A DNA stretch of 64,000 nt from Powellomyces hirtus (GCA_025526995.1 JAHLKG010000026.1:30001-94000); one strand, 5' to 3'; positions 23,175 through 36,351 are shown, counted from the first letter of the stretch. A program made the numbers and translations. Notes: generated by a model not told the origin, from the letters alone.

Positions 23175-23681
23175 GTTCGTGCGGGGGGAGGGAGAGAGGT
23201 AGTGAGTGGTATTTGTTGGAGGGATTGTGGTATGTGAGATGGCGGGTGGGCTGGGGCTGGGCTGGTGGGAGAAGGTGGGCGCCAAGCGAGGCTTGCGGGA
23301 ACGTTCAGATCGCGTTTCGTCCAACTTGAAATTGACACGCCAAGATACAATAATATTGAAAGCAATAGCGTTCTCACAACCCAAGACAACGGAAAACCCC
23401 CAACGAGATCGGAACTAAACTACTTCAAAATGTTTTCAAGTCAATTTGCGTGGAGATTGGATTTTTCATAAAGAAAAGAGAGAAGAAACGGGTAAAGAAG
23501 AAGGAAGAAGGAAAGGGCGAAGGAGGGACATAAAGGTAGATGGAAAGAGAAAGGAAGAAGACGAAAGAAAGAGGGTAGCGAGAAGGAAGAGAGCTACGTC
23601 AGGTAGTGGTGGTTGCGGGCGTGGTTTTCGACGTTGTGGTTGGTCGGAAGAGTGTGCCAGCGGCGCGGCGGTGAGATGTAA
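23175..23681. other. EDE1 promoter region
   Basis: Holds the EDE1 leader and a purine-rich block near 23466-23590 (CT-rich on the EDE1 sense strand). No gene. Confidence 0.5.
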
Positions 23682-24359
23682 TTAATTACCATCCTCACCC
23701 CTAAACATATGACCCTCCAATGGATCAAAGTCCCTTGGCGTGTCCCCGAAAGGATATATCCTGACAGGATGATGGGGGTGCAAGTAGGGTTCGAATAAGA
23801 TGGCGTAATTCCACACCCACTTGGAATCGGGAGAGAGCACATTGATGTCCTTGCTCAAGTAAAGCTTGAACAATTCATCAAGGTTATCATCAAGCCAATC
23901 GTCAAAGCCACAACATTCAAGACTCATGTCCTTGACCCATGAGGCAGAGACTTTTCCATCGTCGGAGCGAAAAGTCACGGATATGCTCCTTGTGGTCATC
24001 ATACTGTCATAGAGGTCGCAGTTCTCCATGACAAATCGCATTACATATTCAGTGACCGGAGGAGTCGCCTGATGTGGGTCCTGGTATCCAGAACGAGTCA
24101 TAGAATCCAGCAACCGCCTGGGATTCACAAAAGGGTTGCTGAGCGGTTTCTTGAAGCGCAAGAGAGTACGATAACTGGCACAGTGGTGCACAGTGGATGC
24201 GTGGGCTCGCATAAGTTCCTGACGACGTCGCGACAAGATCGTATAGAATGATTTGTTGACCAGCATCAACGTGAGGAACAACGATGTTTTCACCCAGATC
24301 ATGAAGTCGACCCATAACTTGTCGACGATCCTCTCAATCACTTCGGGCGGGACACGCAT
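23682..24359 (-). CDS. F-box-like hypothetical protein
   Basis: An intronless frame of 225 aa. The start MRVPPEVIERIVDKLW followed by TLMLVNKSFYTIL has the spacing of an F-box (P-E-hydrophobic start, V-x-K/R middle), which would bind Skp1 in an SCF ubiquitin ligase. The remainder has no repeats such as WD40 or LRR that I can recognise, so no target is suggested. A TATATA lies 66 bp upstream of the ATG. Single-domain F-box-like proteins of this kind are commonly multiplied in fungi; the call rests only on the N-terminus. Confidence 0.6.
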   Translation of the reverse strand: MRVPPEVIERIVDKLWVDFMIWVKTSLFLTLMLVNKSFYTILSRRRQELMRAHASTVHHCASYRTLLRFKKPLSNPFVNPRRLLDSMTRSGYQDPHQATPPVTEYVMRFVMENCDLYDSMMTTRSISVTFRSDDGKVSASWVKDMSLECCGFDDWLDDNLDELFKLYLSKDINVLSPDSKWVWNYAILFEPYLHPHHPVRIYPFGDTPRDFDPLEGHMFRGEDGN

Positions 24360-24424
24360 GGTGAATGTATTCGAGACTTGCGTTTGCGAAGCGAAGAGAA
24401 TAGGCTATGATCAGTGGTCCGTCC

Positions 24425-24430
24425 TATATA
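24425..24430 (-). promoter_or_regulatory. TATA box of the F-box-like gene
   Basis: TATATA inside the palindrome TCCTATATAGGA, 66 bp upstream of the ATG at 24359. Confidence 0.5.
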
Positions 24431-24640
24431 GGAAATGTCGTGTAGAGATGTAAGACCGTGGGAACATTCTCATATCGATATATATACGGTACTGTTGGCT
24501 GCGCCACATACAACGACCAGCCACACGCGCGCACGCGTAACATTTGTGGAGAAAATGGGTATATATGTAGGGAAACAAGCACTGGGTGATCCAAAAGTAT
24601 ATGTACAAGGAGGAGCCTGGAGTTAAGTTGTGTAGCTGCT

Positions 24641-26758
24641 TCAGCTTGCAGCGCTTCGTTGACGTTTAGCTTCCTTCTGAGTTGCAGACGCAGGCGTTGC
24701 CGATGCACGTTTGCGGGTCTGCACCAATTCCACTTTGCGTTAGACAGGAGCAGCGAGAGTGAAACAGGTGGAGAAACAAAGATAGGCCTTACCGGAGCAG
24801 GGGTACCATCCGCTGCGGCCAGATCCGAGTTGTCTCTCTTGAGACCAGAAGGTGGGGCGCTCGCATCGTCGGGATCCACGGAGCGGGCCCGCACGCGCAG
24901 TTTGTCAAGCTCAAACTCGAGTCTGTCCGACTGCTTTTTAATTTCAAGCAAGGTCTGGCAGTTGGCCTGAAGTTCGGCAAATTTTTCACAAACGGCAGCG
25001 GTGGGCATGTTGGGTTTGGCGGTGTAATGGACGCCGAGCTCATGCATCATCTCGTGTACGCGGGCAATGTACGCGGGTTTGAGCGGGGGGATCTTCTGTG
25101 AACGGGCGAATACGCCGACAGGATATTTCCGCGGCACAGGTGACATTTCTGTGAGAAGCGAGGATCAGCAAGAATGGTTGGGTGACATACATCGGAGGAG
25201 CGAGCGCGACGCGGCCAGAGGGGAGGGTAAGAGACGGTGGGTCGGACCGTAACGTACCATCAGGGTCGGGTGTAGCGCGCACAAGATCTTCTTTGACTCT
25301 GCTTTTCTTCCGCGCTGTGGTCGGCAAGCCAGCAGATATTGCACCAGGCGTTTCTGCATTGGCCCCCGACGTTGCCGCCGATGGGCCCGGCGTTCCATCT
25401 TCCGATAGTGATCGCCGTCCAGTCCCCATTGATTTCCGCTTCTTCAACTTTTCCAGGTTCCTGTCCACGGCGTGGCTACCATGCGCACTGCCGCTCGAAA
25501 GTCCCGAGGGCAGGCCCGCAAGCTCTCTGGCAATCGAGCCCTTGTGCTCGTTTTCGCGCAACAAATGCCACACGGCCTCGCGTTCCTTGGCCATGCGTTC
25601 TTCCTTTTGTTCGCGCCGCCGCAGCTCGTGGTAAAGATGTTCTTCCTCTCGGATCTGTTCTAGCGTGCGCGCGTAGAGCGTCTCGAGGTTCTTCTTTCGT
25701 TCGAGCTCGTGCGCTTTATTGAAGGTGTAGCCCGTCAGCTCTGTGCCTGTGCTGCCGCGCGCTGTCAGGAGCGCATGAGATATCGTGTAGTATCGCTCTT
25801 TCAAGTCCTATGGTGATGATAAGAATGTCCGTCAGCGTTACGCTTTGTTTCCGCCGCTCCCCAAGCCGGAAAAAACCCAACTCTTACGTCTAGCTTCCGC
25901 GAATGACCGGCCCACTCGTATCGATCAAACACCACAAACCAGCGGAGGTCATATTGTTTCAAGAGCGAGTACAGATAGTCGGTTTCTGCTCTGGTCCACG
26001 ACGGAATGTTTGGATACTTTAAATCTGTGAGAAATGAAGATAGCGAGGGTCAGCTCGCTTTCTGGGCACTTGAACATTTTAGAGCAATTGTTCCCCTACT
26101 TTTCACGGTCGTTTCGTATTCGACGTCGGTGTATTGTACCATTTGAAGCGGGATGTTGAACTTTGCAAAGTAGTAATCTATGGGTGGAGATAAGCCAGAC
26201 GTCAGCCCGCGCACTTTTGCACGCCATTGAGCGCATAGGCGAGACGCATGTGCCATCACCTCCATCGTCCGATGCTTTGATCCAGTGGTGCAATTGTAGG
26301 TGATCGGATCTCGCGGGATTCTCAAAAGCGCGCCAGACCCTACATTTTGCAAACGAACGAGGCGAGTTCCTTCAGTCAGTCCTTCCCCTCGTGTCCTGAT
26401 GAAAGATTGCGGAGGACGAACCAAGGCGCGACTTTTGTCTGTTTGCTAAAGTTTGGCCTTGCTTTGTATTTCCGCTTCACGAGAACCATGGGCGGAGCGC
26501 CTCCGGTCAGCATGAACAATTCACGCGCCAGACCGTCTAGGAAAGGATTAAAGAGTAAGACAAAAACGAAACAGTTCATCGTATGAAGACTCGTTATGCA
26601 TTTCACTTTTCATGGTCGCCCCCAGCATCGCTTTTAAACGCACCTTTCTTTTCCTTTGGGCGGTCAGCCTTTGCGGCTTTGCGGATGAACGACGTTGCAG
26701 CTGGGGCGGCAGGATCAGCGGCCGCCAGCTGCATGATGTCCCGAATATCGCTCGCCAT
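24641..26758 (-). CDS. SWC4: Swc4/DMAP1-like subunit of SWR1 and NuA4 complexes
   Basis: Eight exons (26644-26758, 26422-26536, 26260-26339, 26100-26177, 25888-26024, 25258-25807, 24793-25148, 24641-24718) give 502 aa (yeast Swc4 is 476). It is a shared nuclear subunit of the SWR1 remodeller (H2A.Z loading) and the NuA4 acetyltransferase. Diagnostic parts are DGLARELFMLTGG, KVAPWVWRAFENPAR, YYFAKFNIPLQ, the SANT-like segment IPSWTRAETDYLYSLLKQYD followed by DLRWFVVFDRYEW, and DLKERYYTI. A KR-rich tail ends the protein. One donor is GTTCGT, so non-GTA donors occur here. It shares a divergent promoter with the SNF2 helicase, which may link two chromatin genes. Confidence 0.92.
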
Positions 26759-27679
26759 GATGGCTTCTCTGCCTATAGCCTCGGGCTGTTGCTTAGGGTG
26801 CGAGGGTGGTGAAACACTGCAATGACGAGAATTAGCCTTGGACAGGCGACAGCCTTGCCAGACTTTGACCGTGGCCTACTAGCGCACGTGACTTGAGGGC
26901 TCCTCCCATACCTAGCATTTCGTCCCAACAGGGAAGAAGATGAGACAGACAGCCAACCCGTCCTAAACGGACAATCAATAATGGTAACTATGAACATATC
27001 GATAGCGACGCATGAAAGAACAAATGACTGACAGACTGGGAGAGACAAGCTTTATATAGGACATTGGATTATATACAGGTTGGATGATTCATGACTTGGA
27101 TAGACCTTGGCAACCTACATAGGGGGGGGGGGGGGGATCAGGGACAGCGACGCTCATCTTTAGCAAAGGCATCATCCCATCCTTCAAGAGCTTCACTCTT
27201 CAGACAGACAAACAGGGAGAGTGAGAGAGAGCCTTGACTTTACGACAACCGACCCGTCCGCCTCATGATCTTTGATTTGGCACCATGGTTTCGCTTGGGG
27301 TCCATCCTTGCTTCAGTCACAAAAGTGCCCTTGTAACGAACGGGAGATTCACTTGCGATTGCGGAAAGGATGCGCGCTTTTGTCAGCAGACAGGCCTGCC
27401 CTAGATATAGCTGACGGACGGGATCACATGATCACATGCTCAAAGTCGTCGTCGTGACACGCTCTTCTCGCTCATCGCTCATTTATCCTCCCTTTTTCCT
27501 TTGACTTTTTTTTTTTTTTTTTACTTAAATTGCAATCCATATCTCCCAAACGATTTACATCTGCTGGCTTGCAACGTCTCATTTCCCGTGGTTGCTGCCG
27601 GCTAATTCCTTGGTATCTCACAATCATCAACGCCCGTCCGCACTGTCCCAACCCAGTTCGCACTCTCGCACACTCCGTC
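26759..27679. promoter_or_regulatory. Divergent promoter region SWC4 / SNF2 helicase
   Basis: A 921-bp region between divergently transcribed genes. It holds a 15-nt G tract (27122-27136) and a 17-nt T tract (27506-27522), the latter about 160 bp before the helicase ATG. Poly(dA:dT) tracts exclude nucleosomes in fungal promoters. No gene seen. Confidence 0.5.
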
Positions 27680-30600
27680 ATGGACCATCACACTTTGGAA
27701 ACCAACAACCGGCACTTTCAACAACAACCGCAACAACCAACACTGGCCGAAGATGCGCTGATCCACCCACTCTTACATCCGCAAATCGGACAGTTTGGTG
27801 TTAGAGAAGAAAACCTGTGGCAGCGAATGGGTGATTTCACCGAGCCCCTCCCGGAAGGAAACTGGCCGGCATTCAACAGCGAAAGCCCTCTAGCAACTGC
27901 AAGAGATACTCAGTCACAACAGCAATATCAGCAGCAACCGCAACACCAACCGCAACCGCACCAGCAGATTTATCTACAGAGCGCTCCTACTCTCCCGCAA
28001 CCTTCGCCATCTTCATTGCCATTTCAACAGTACCTACAACATCCGCAGTCTCTGAACTCCTCTCCCTCTCTTTCCCCCAACTGCAACATCTTTGCCTCGC
28101 AACACCCGTCGTCACAATGGTCTAGTGATGAAGCACTGGCCTTTCTAGCCAGCAATCCAGTCACATCTGGATCACCATCGCAAAACGGTCTCGACTATTC
28201 CCCGATCCCGCCCGCAGATTCCTCCATTCCACAAAGGCTATTTCACACCCCTCCACTGCGGAACGCCGAACTAATCGATCTTACAAATGGATCCAGTAGT
28301 GATGGTGAGTGGGGCATCACGTTGAGAGACGCGTGAGATCATCTTTCAGACCAACGTTGCAGTTGATGCAGATTCGCTGTCGATCTCACATGTTTTTTTT
28401 TATGTGTCTCTTTTCTTCCAGAGGCTTCGTCTAGTCCACGGAAGCGGAAAGCTACGCTCCCTCAATACCAAACGGCGACCGGCAACCTTATCGATCCGCA
28501 GTTTGCAAAGCGCCGTGTTATGAACCTTCTGAGCCCTGGGGGCCCGTCTCAGCACTCACCATGGGGCGCTTCAACAAACCACTACCAACTTCAGCACAAT
28601 CCTTCTCCGCTGCGGAACTCAAAGCTCCAGAACGGCGCCAATCCGACCTTACTACACGCGAGCGCATCGCACATCGGCTCCCCGTCGCCCCAGATCCCAA
28701 TCGACTCGGCATCTGAAGTGGTGGTTATCGAGGATTCTCCACAGCCAGCACGAGCAACACTGGCTCCTGCACCGGCACGTCGCCTTCATCAACCCCTTCC
28801 CGCATTCACTACCGCCGCTGCACACATGCGCGCGTCCACCCTCTCCGCCCCATCGTCGTCCTCTGATACAGTCGATCTCACCGACATTGATCCTACAGAA
28901 GAGGCAAAGCTGAAGCGGCGCGCGCAGTCAGACTTGAGACGGGAACTTGTATGCTATGGTATGGTGCGCACAACCATTGCGCGTCTGAATTACGAAGCGT
29001 ACAAAGAGCTATGTGGAACAGAGAAGCATATGAGAGTGGTCATTGCGCCGGATGTGTCGACTCCATACGTTGCTGGGATAAATACATGCGTGCCTTTCCG
29101 GTTGGAGGCTCAGGATGGGACCAAGGTATGTATGCGAGGCAACCGTTTGGATATTGAGAAGCGCGTTTGTCGGTTGCGTTTTCGTCTTTTCCCTTGACTG
29201 ATCATGCATGTCCCAACAACATACAGCTTGGCCGATTGCCAGAGGAAATCTCCATTGTCATCTCACCGTTCTTCAAACAACTGGTGCTGGAAGCCAGCAT
29301 ACCAAGGTGCCAATATAACGTGAGTTCTGATCTACCCTGCGGAACTCTGTGAGCACGTTGCTGACTGCACTGGGTTTCAGAAATACACTGCTCCTTTAAA
29401 CATCATATTGATTGGGCCGTTGACTTTGGCGATGCCAATCGGAACATTGTTTCAGAAATGCAACATTCAGTTGCAGGACGTAAACAGACCCATCGCCCAT
29501 CTACGATATTTCAACCCACATCGACAAGCGCAACTTGCAAACGGAGGGGCCACGCCTGGTGCCGCTTTGTCCGCACCAGGCTCTCCCAGCTTTTCCAGCG
29601 CTTGGTGCAGACCTGAGCGCGCTTCGACGCCCAACGGAGAGGATGTCAAGAATCAAATAGACGCTGTCTATGATGCCATCACATCAGCGGAGGACTTGGG
29701 AGAAGCGGATGCAGGTAGCGCAGTGATACGAAAGCGCATAATGTCTCAGAATTATATGTCTCACGCATAGTTGTTTGGCAGATCCGAGTCTCGTCACCCC
29801 GCTGTATAAACACCAACGTCAAGCGCTCCACTTTATGACCGAACGCGAGCGCCCGGTCGATTTTGCGAATCGGGCCGACCACGCGCGGTCGTTGTGGAAA
29901 GCTCAACAAGGCGCATACACTAGTGTCATCACCACCGAAGTTGTCCGGGCTGTGCCAACACAAGCGCTTGGAGGAATTCTAGCAGGTACGCTTGCGGTTT
30001 CGTGGCTCATGCAGGTGAACAAAGTTACTGATGGTGTTTTTGTGACATTCCCAGATGATATGGGACTGGGAAAGACGATCGAGCTCATTTCTCTGATCTT
30101 GAAGAACCGGCCATTAGCACCCGTTGCTCCACCCCGGCCAAAAACACCACCACCCCAACCGCGAAACCCTTACCCTTTTCTGCCTTCGCGTCAACCCCAA
30201 ATACCAGTTCAGCCCGCTGACCCGAAAGAGCTGGACACTATCCCATCCCGCTGTACCCTTATTATCTGCCCGCTATCCACCGTGGCCAATTGGGAAGAGC
30301 AAATCCACAGTCATGTCAGCAAGGGAGCCCTCAGAGTCTATGTTTACCACGGCCCCAATAGGCGGCAGGATGCCAAAAACCTTGCCACGTACGATGTCGT
30401 CATCACAACCTACAATGTATTGGCACTGGAGTATGGGAAGGAACAAAAGACCCTGGCGGACGGTTCAGCCAATGCCGCGCGGTCGCCCCTGCAGGCCGTG
30501 TACTGGTTGAGGATTGTGTTGGATGAGGCACATGTGATCAAAGAAAGGAATACCCACCAAGCGAGAGCGGCTTTTGCGCTGAGTGGAGAGCGACGATGGT

Positions 30601-32326
30601 GTCTCACGTAAGTCCTCACTCCTCGTGGGCGACAGTCAAATAGGGGCATGAGTTCTAACGTCTATGACATTCTTCACCCACAAACAGTGGTACACCGATC
30701 CATAACAAAATAGATGGTAAGTGAAATGTCACTGGCGTATGTTGAAGAGACGGATGGCTGACCATGTCTCTTTACATTTCAACAGATCTGTTCAGCCTGT
30801 TTCGTTTCCTCGGCCTCGAACCCTTCAACGACTGGAAAAGTTTCAGCCACTTTATCATGAAACCCCTCAAACTCAACTCGACCGTCGCCGTCTCGCGCCT
30901 GCAAACGGTCATGAAGCTCGTGACCCTGCGCCGCACCAAAAACCAGAAAATCGACGGCCGCCCCATCCTCTCTCTGCCTCCGAAACGCCAGGTCGTTTTC
31001 CAGCTCACCCTTGACCCTGCCGAACAGAGCGTGTACGACAAAGTATTTGAAAAAGCCCGCGCGATCTTCAACGATCTCGACAAGACGGGCAAAGTGTTTC
31101 GATACTATGCGGCTCTGTTGGAAATGCTTTTGAGATTGCGACAATGCGTCAGTCATGTTGGTCTCATCAAGGATTGGAAGGGGTTTGGGGAGATTACGGA
31201 TGTGGTGGCCGACAAAACGGGAGACCTGCCTCCGCTCACCACCGAGCGCGCCGCGCATCTCCTGAGTCTGTTGAAGGACTCGGGGGATGAAAAGTGCTGC
31301 ATTTGCTCGGAAGTGCTGGATGGGGAAGGGGATAAGACGATCGTCATTTCGAGATGTGGGCATTTGTGAGTAACCATGCGACACATGCATCGTTTGTCCG
31401 CCGAATCGGGAATGCTGATTTGGAAATATCGGTTCTTCCATAGGTTTTGCAACGAGTGTACACGTCAAGTATTCGAGGGAACCATCAAGGGATTCATGTG
31501 TCCCATGCCCATGTGCCAAGTGCCCCTATGCAAGGAGGGTCTCAAAGAGATTAAAGACATTGAAGCGGCCGAGAACATTGACGAAGCCGCCACCGCAGCC
31601 GCCGACACCAGCAACACGGACGGCAATGCCAACAGCAGCGGCTTGATGGGCCTCGACTCGGCCTCTGTCCTCACCAGCAGCACCAAAGTCCGAGCTCTGA
31701 TTGCCGATCTCACCCAAGTGCGCAACAATTGCAACCTACACCACCCGGAGGAGACTCCGATCAAGTCTGTCGTTTTTTCGCAATGGACCCAAATGCTCGA
31801 TTTCGTGCAACCCGCGCTGACGGAAAACAATTTCAAGTACGTGCGGCTGGACGGCAAAATGTCGCGCGCGGACCGCACGCTGAGTCTCGAAAAATTCAAA
31901 TTCGACCCGTCCGTGACCGTCATCCTCGTCTCCCTCAAAGCCGGCGGCGTCGGCCTCAACCTCACCATGGCCTCGCGCGTCTACATCCTCGAACCCTACT
32001 GGAACCCGGCTGTGGAAGACCAGGCGCAGGACCGCGTGCACCGCATGGGCCAGGTCCGTCCGGTCGAAGTCATCCGCTTTGTGGTGGAGGGATCCGTCGA
32101 AGAGGTCATTGAGGGCCTGAAGAAACGCAAACGCGAACTGGTGGCTACGGCATTCAGGGATGAGAAGGGCGCGGCGGCGGTGGATGAAGTGTTGGGAGCG
32201 GGCGCACCGGTCGCGGGTGTGGCGCAGCGCAAGTTGATGAGAGTCCGCCAGGCGAAAGATAAGGAGGAGATGCAGTTGAAACGGTTGAGTGATTTGAGGG
32301 CTTTGTTTGGGTTCAAGAATGGATAA
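27680..32326 (+). CDS. SNF2-family DNA translocase with RING insert, Rad5/HLTF-like
   Basis: Nine exons (27680-28304, 28422-29125, 29227-29319, 29381-29714, 29782-29985, 30055-30607, 30688-30716, 30786-31365, 31444-32326) give 1334 aa. The N-terminus is Gln/Pro-rich. Residues about 315-560 may be a divergent HIRAN-like domain. The helicase has Walker A DDMGLGKTIEL (~654), TLIICPLSTVANWEEQI, DEAH in VLDEAHVIKE (~809) and WCLTGTPIHNKIDDLFSL. A C3HC4 RING (CCICSEV...CGHLFCNEC, ~1017-1065) sits between the lobes, and lobe 2 carries VVFSQWTQMLDF and QAQDRVHRMGQ. The RING-within-SNF2 layout is that of Rad5/HLTF/Rad16, ubiquitin-ligase translocases for stalled forks or UV repair. The exact orthologue is unclear. 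The frame is also open 50 codons upstream; the ATG at 27680 is preferred. Confidence 0.92.
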
Positions 32327-32343
32327 ATGTAGAACCCCCCCAA

Positions 32344-32361
32344 CCCCCCCCCCCCCCCCCC
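32344..32361 (+). repeat. Poly-C tract 18 nt after the helicase stop
   Basis: Eighteen C starting 18 nt downstream of the stop codon, thus in the 3' UTR sense strand. Confidence 0.95.
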
Positions 32362-33322
32362 GTCCTGAACCCAAGAACCCTTATGATACCCCCGCCTCAG
32401 CCCGCCAATCATACCCGTCTCGCCCCACCTCTTTTCTTGCACCGCAAACCGTCCCGGGGCCCCCACAGTACCATCGACGCGATGAATGGAAATTTCCCGG
32501 CCATCAATCATCACATAGGCAATGCTCCGCCGACCACCCCCTCATGTACATACGATTGTATTTATCGCATACCTGCACACACACAACTACACGCGCGCAC
32601 CCGCGGAAGTAACCCAACGAAACGAAACGAAACGATCCCCGTTTCCACCGTCCCCCCCCCTCCCTCATTTTTTTCTTCCTCTTTTTTTTTTGGGGCTTTT
32701 GTGGCTGTGTGTTGTTTATTTTTGCGTTTATGTTTCGTTTCTTTTTTTTTTTTTTTTGTATCTACCCCTGCTTTTTTTTGTTTCTCTTCACTTTCCTTTC
32801 TTTTTCTTCCCCCTGCTTTTCTTCGTCCTCTGTATGTACGTATGTTTGTAAATGTATCTTTTATTTTCGTTCTGGGACTTGGACGCGGTTGGCTTTCTGT
32901 GCCCCGCTAGTCCCATATCGCGACACCCCGTTTTTTTTTTTTTTTGGTGACGTGGACGCGTCATGAGAATGAATCGACCGCGACCCCATTTTGCGATGTT
33001 TCGGATACAAGATATACAAACTATTTGCGTCTCACTGGCGATACACTGTATGTGTGTGACTCTGAACGCATTGTCTCAGTCACTCGGGGGACTGGCTGTG
33101 TGTGTGTTAGTATTAGTGTTACTGTCAACCGTGACAACAAAGCACAGGATTGTGGACGGTTTACGTATCCGGAGACGCAGAGAGGGGGTGTTTCGCTAGC
33201 TAACCCCGGATTTCTGATGCAGTGGGGGCTGTACAGCTGTGTATGAAAAGTAAGGATCCACATACTGGTGCTGGGGATACGGTAACGAAACCCGGATTTT
33301 CTTCAGACCCTCTTCGAAGAAG

Positions 33323-33343
33323 CCCCCCCCCCCCCCCCCCCCC
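33323..33343 (+). repeat. Poly-C tract
   Basis: Twenty-one uninterrupted C. Confidence 0.95.
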
Positions 33344-33917
33344 ATGATCAGACTACTGTATGATATCGATAGTAAAACCAAACCCGCGCTGCCAAAATGG
33401 TGGTCCCCCTCGTGGGCCGGGCTCTTTGGGCCCCAGAAGGGACATTGAGTCTGCCCCTTCACACATTCCTCACACTCACACTCACACTTGGTACGGGTAC
33501 GGGTACGGTAAACTAAAATAAAATCCACATATATCGTGTTCCTTGGAATATTTTCATTCACCAATACCTATATTGGATTTCTTTTTGTTATTTTCATTTT
33601 TTCTTTCTGCACACCCCAACCACAAAACCCACCCACCACAACACAAAAATATAAGTTCAAGGGGCACACCTACACATATATACCTATACCTATACACACA
33701 CCCAGCATCCAAAGTATGTGAAAAGCGCACCAATGGCAAGCCGCGCAAGCCTAGCGTTATATATACAGTACGTTCGCACGTTCGTCGTTTTTTGACACAC
33801 GCGGCGGGCTGATGTGTGGTTTCATTTTCCTGTTGTGTTGGTTTCTTTTCGGTGGGGCTGGTGCTGCTGGCTACGTTATCACGGGAGGACGCGCAAGGCT
33901 GGGGAACGCGGGTTAGA

Positions 33918-33945
33918 CCCCCCCCCCCCCCCCCCCCCCCCCCCC
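33918..33945 (+). repeat. Poly-C tract, longest in the window
   Basis: Twenty-eight uninterrupted C, shortly before a (CT)n run. Confidence 0.95.
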
Positions 33946-34071
33946 GAAGACCCGGGGGAGGCGGAACGTTAGTCGTAAGTTTTGTTAGGGTACAAAAACA
34001 TAACGTAAACCCAACACCAAAACAAAACCCACATATGATTTTTTTTTCATTTTATTCCCCGTCGGTTTGGT

Positions 34072-34102
<31 letters not shown>

Positions 34103-34725
34103 GCTCATCCGAAAAACGTAGCCCAACCGCCCCACCGTCGGCGACAGCGCACAGACCCACGCGTCTCTCGCCTCTGGTCCCGACGTGGCGCAACACTATA
34201 GCGGCGGCGCCCTCCAACCATAGCGGGACGATCAAGGGGTAGAGGACGAGAAGAAGGCGCGCCACTCCTCCGAGTACTGCTCCTCGCGTCGGTCACGTTC
34301 CTGGTGTTGTGAGCGGTGAGGTGGCGGAGGATGCGGGGGTTGTGGGTGAGGAATGAGGCGTCTACTACGAGTGGAGGACGAGGAGGAGAAGGGGGACGCA
34401 CGGTGAATGCAAAATGCATCCCCACTCAAAAAACCATCCCAAAATCACAGCCCCGCCGCCGCCACTCAAACCCTAACCCTATTAACGTGGCACTCTACAG
34501 TATATTCCAAACGTGCCGAACTGGACCCCCCCGCCGCACGCACGCGCGGCGCGGCAACGCGAGATTGCCAGCATGGGCCTTTGCCGCCCTCCCCCCCCCC
34601 CCCCCCACCGCAGCGTGGGCACGCGCCCCGCTTCAGCCCCCGAGGAGGCCCACGAGAGGTCATGCAAGTGACAAGCGTAAAAGGTGGGTATAGCGCGTCG
34701 AATGTTGGAAGATGAGTTTTTTTTT

Positions 34726-34744
34726 GGGGGGGGGGGGGGGGGGG
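34726..34744 (+). repeat. Poly-G tract
   Basis: Nineteen G directly after nine T. Confidence 0.95.
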
Positions 34745-35190
34745 CGTGCTTCCGAGGGGGCCGCCAGAAGGATGAAAAAGAACAAGAACACTCGATCGCA
34801 ATTCGCAATTTGACGTTGATCGTCTGTATCCCCTTTTGGTTTACATTCACAAAAAACGAAAAAAAAGGAGGAAAACACAATTTTGATCCCCCTTGGTAGT
34901 TGGGGCAGCAGCTGGGGTATATATATTCAGAATTGTTGCAAAGTCCGGGTAGCATGATTTCCAAGGCCCCCCCCCCCGTGTGAGAGCTGCTACTTGGGGT
35001 CCAGGTCCAGGAGCCATCGGGGGGGGGGGGGAATTGGTGGTTGGTTGGTTTGGCGGGTGGCGACCGAGTTTGCCCCTCGACGCAGCGTTGGAACCTGATG
35101 TTCCCATATTCTTCACCGTCTCCAGGACCTGGTCAATTTCCTTGTCGGGGTTGGCTGCGCAGGCAGGCCAGCCTTTTCTCTCAGATGTCA

Positions 35191-35490
35191 TCACCGTCTC
35201 ATCAAAGTGGGAGGCGCCCTTTTCTTGGGGGAAACGGAATCAACTCGCTGCTCTAGGATCTTGTCGTCCTGTTCCAGCGTGGCCTTGTTCCATTCCTCTG
35301 TTTGTCCACTTACTTGATATCCCAGCTGCCTCTTCTCAAGGCGTCCCTGCATTTCCTTGTCGCGCAGAGAAGGTTCATGTCTGACTCTGACTCGTGAATC
35401 CCAGCTCTCAGGTGAGCGGCCGATTGTTTGATCTTGACTTCTCCACCGGTACTTCCGAAGGGTATTCCTGTTGATTGTCCTGATTCGTTC
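35191..35490 (-). other. Coding-like fragment, unknown
   Basis: A minus-strand frame without stops for about 95 codons includes MQGRLEKRQLGYQVSGQ and EEWNKATLEQDDKILEQ, a charged helical composition loosely recalling fungal CsbD/Hmp1-type stress proteins. No start or splice partner was found, so it may be an exon or a relic. Confidence 0.22.
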
Positions 35491-36195
35491 CGTCGATCTG
35501 GGCGCTCGCTTCGTCCTGAGGCCTTTTTGGTCGGGTGATGGCCGTGCATGGTTCGCGGGGTCGTTTCGTGACCGGGTTTTTTCTCGACGCTCGCATTGAA
35601 TCGCTTCCGGAATCTTCCCCCCCCCCCCCTGCAGCCTTTACAAGCCATCGCATTGGGAAACGCCGCCCGGTTTCCTTTTCCGGTTCGAAAAAGTCCTGAG
35701 ATTCGCTTTTTCATGTTGTCACCGGATTCCTTCTTGGGGGCGCGGAAGGAAGGTCTAGGCGGCGTTTGCCAGCATGGCAGGCGGGATGGGTGGGCATGTT
35801 GCACGTGCGTAGAGATCTCCCTTGCGCGCAGAATGAGTGGCGTTCGGCGTTTCGTCCAACCCCGCATCAGCTTCTTGCAAAAAAACGCCCCTCTTTGAAA
35901 CCTGCAGAGGCGTGTTGCGATTCCGCCCGCTTATCCGAACCCACGCGAGCGTTTTGCGCCGTGCGAAAACGTCGTAACGTCTCCATCTCGGAGAGATTCA
36001 CGCCGGCCGGCGACCCAACGGTGGGCTGAGATGAGATTTCCATCACGGAGTGAGTTGGTCGCGCATATCGCAAAACCTTGCGGAGAGAGGTGTTACAGTA
36101 CAGCAAGTCGGTACAGTATTCGCGACCCATAGCGCCGAAGTTGCATTTCGTTTTTTTTTTTTATGTGGGTCTCGAATCGGCCCCCCCCCCCCCCC

Positions 36196-36351
36196 TTCTC
36201 TGTAGTCTTCAATGTGTCCCGTGTGTGCCAATTCGCCAAAGTAGGCGCGGTTCCAATATGCCATGTCCCGGGTGGCCGTGACGGTCCGGTAGTCATGCCA
36301 GAGGTCGATTTAGTACAGCCGATACTGATCTTCCGAGAGCCCGCGCCACAA
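36196..36351 (-). pseudogene. Coding-like fragment with an in-frame stop
   Basis: The minus frame reads LWRGLSEDQYRLY, a TAA, then IDLWHDYRTVTATRDMAYW and FGELAHTGHIEDY, after which it runs into a 15-nt homopolymer. It looks like protein but is broken; no family was recognised. Confidence 0.2.

Noticed and set aside
27530..27679. 50-codon extension of the helicase start
   Set aside because: No conservation expected, unusual composition, and it lies just after a poly-T promoter tract.
34473..34484. Telomere-like CCCTAA repeats
   Set aside because: Only two units, within random GC-rich sequence.
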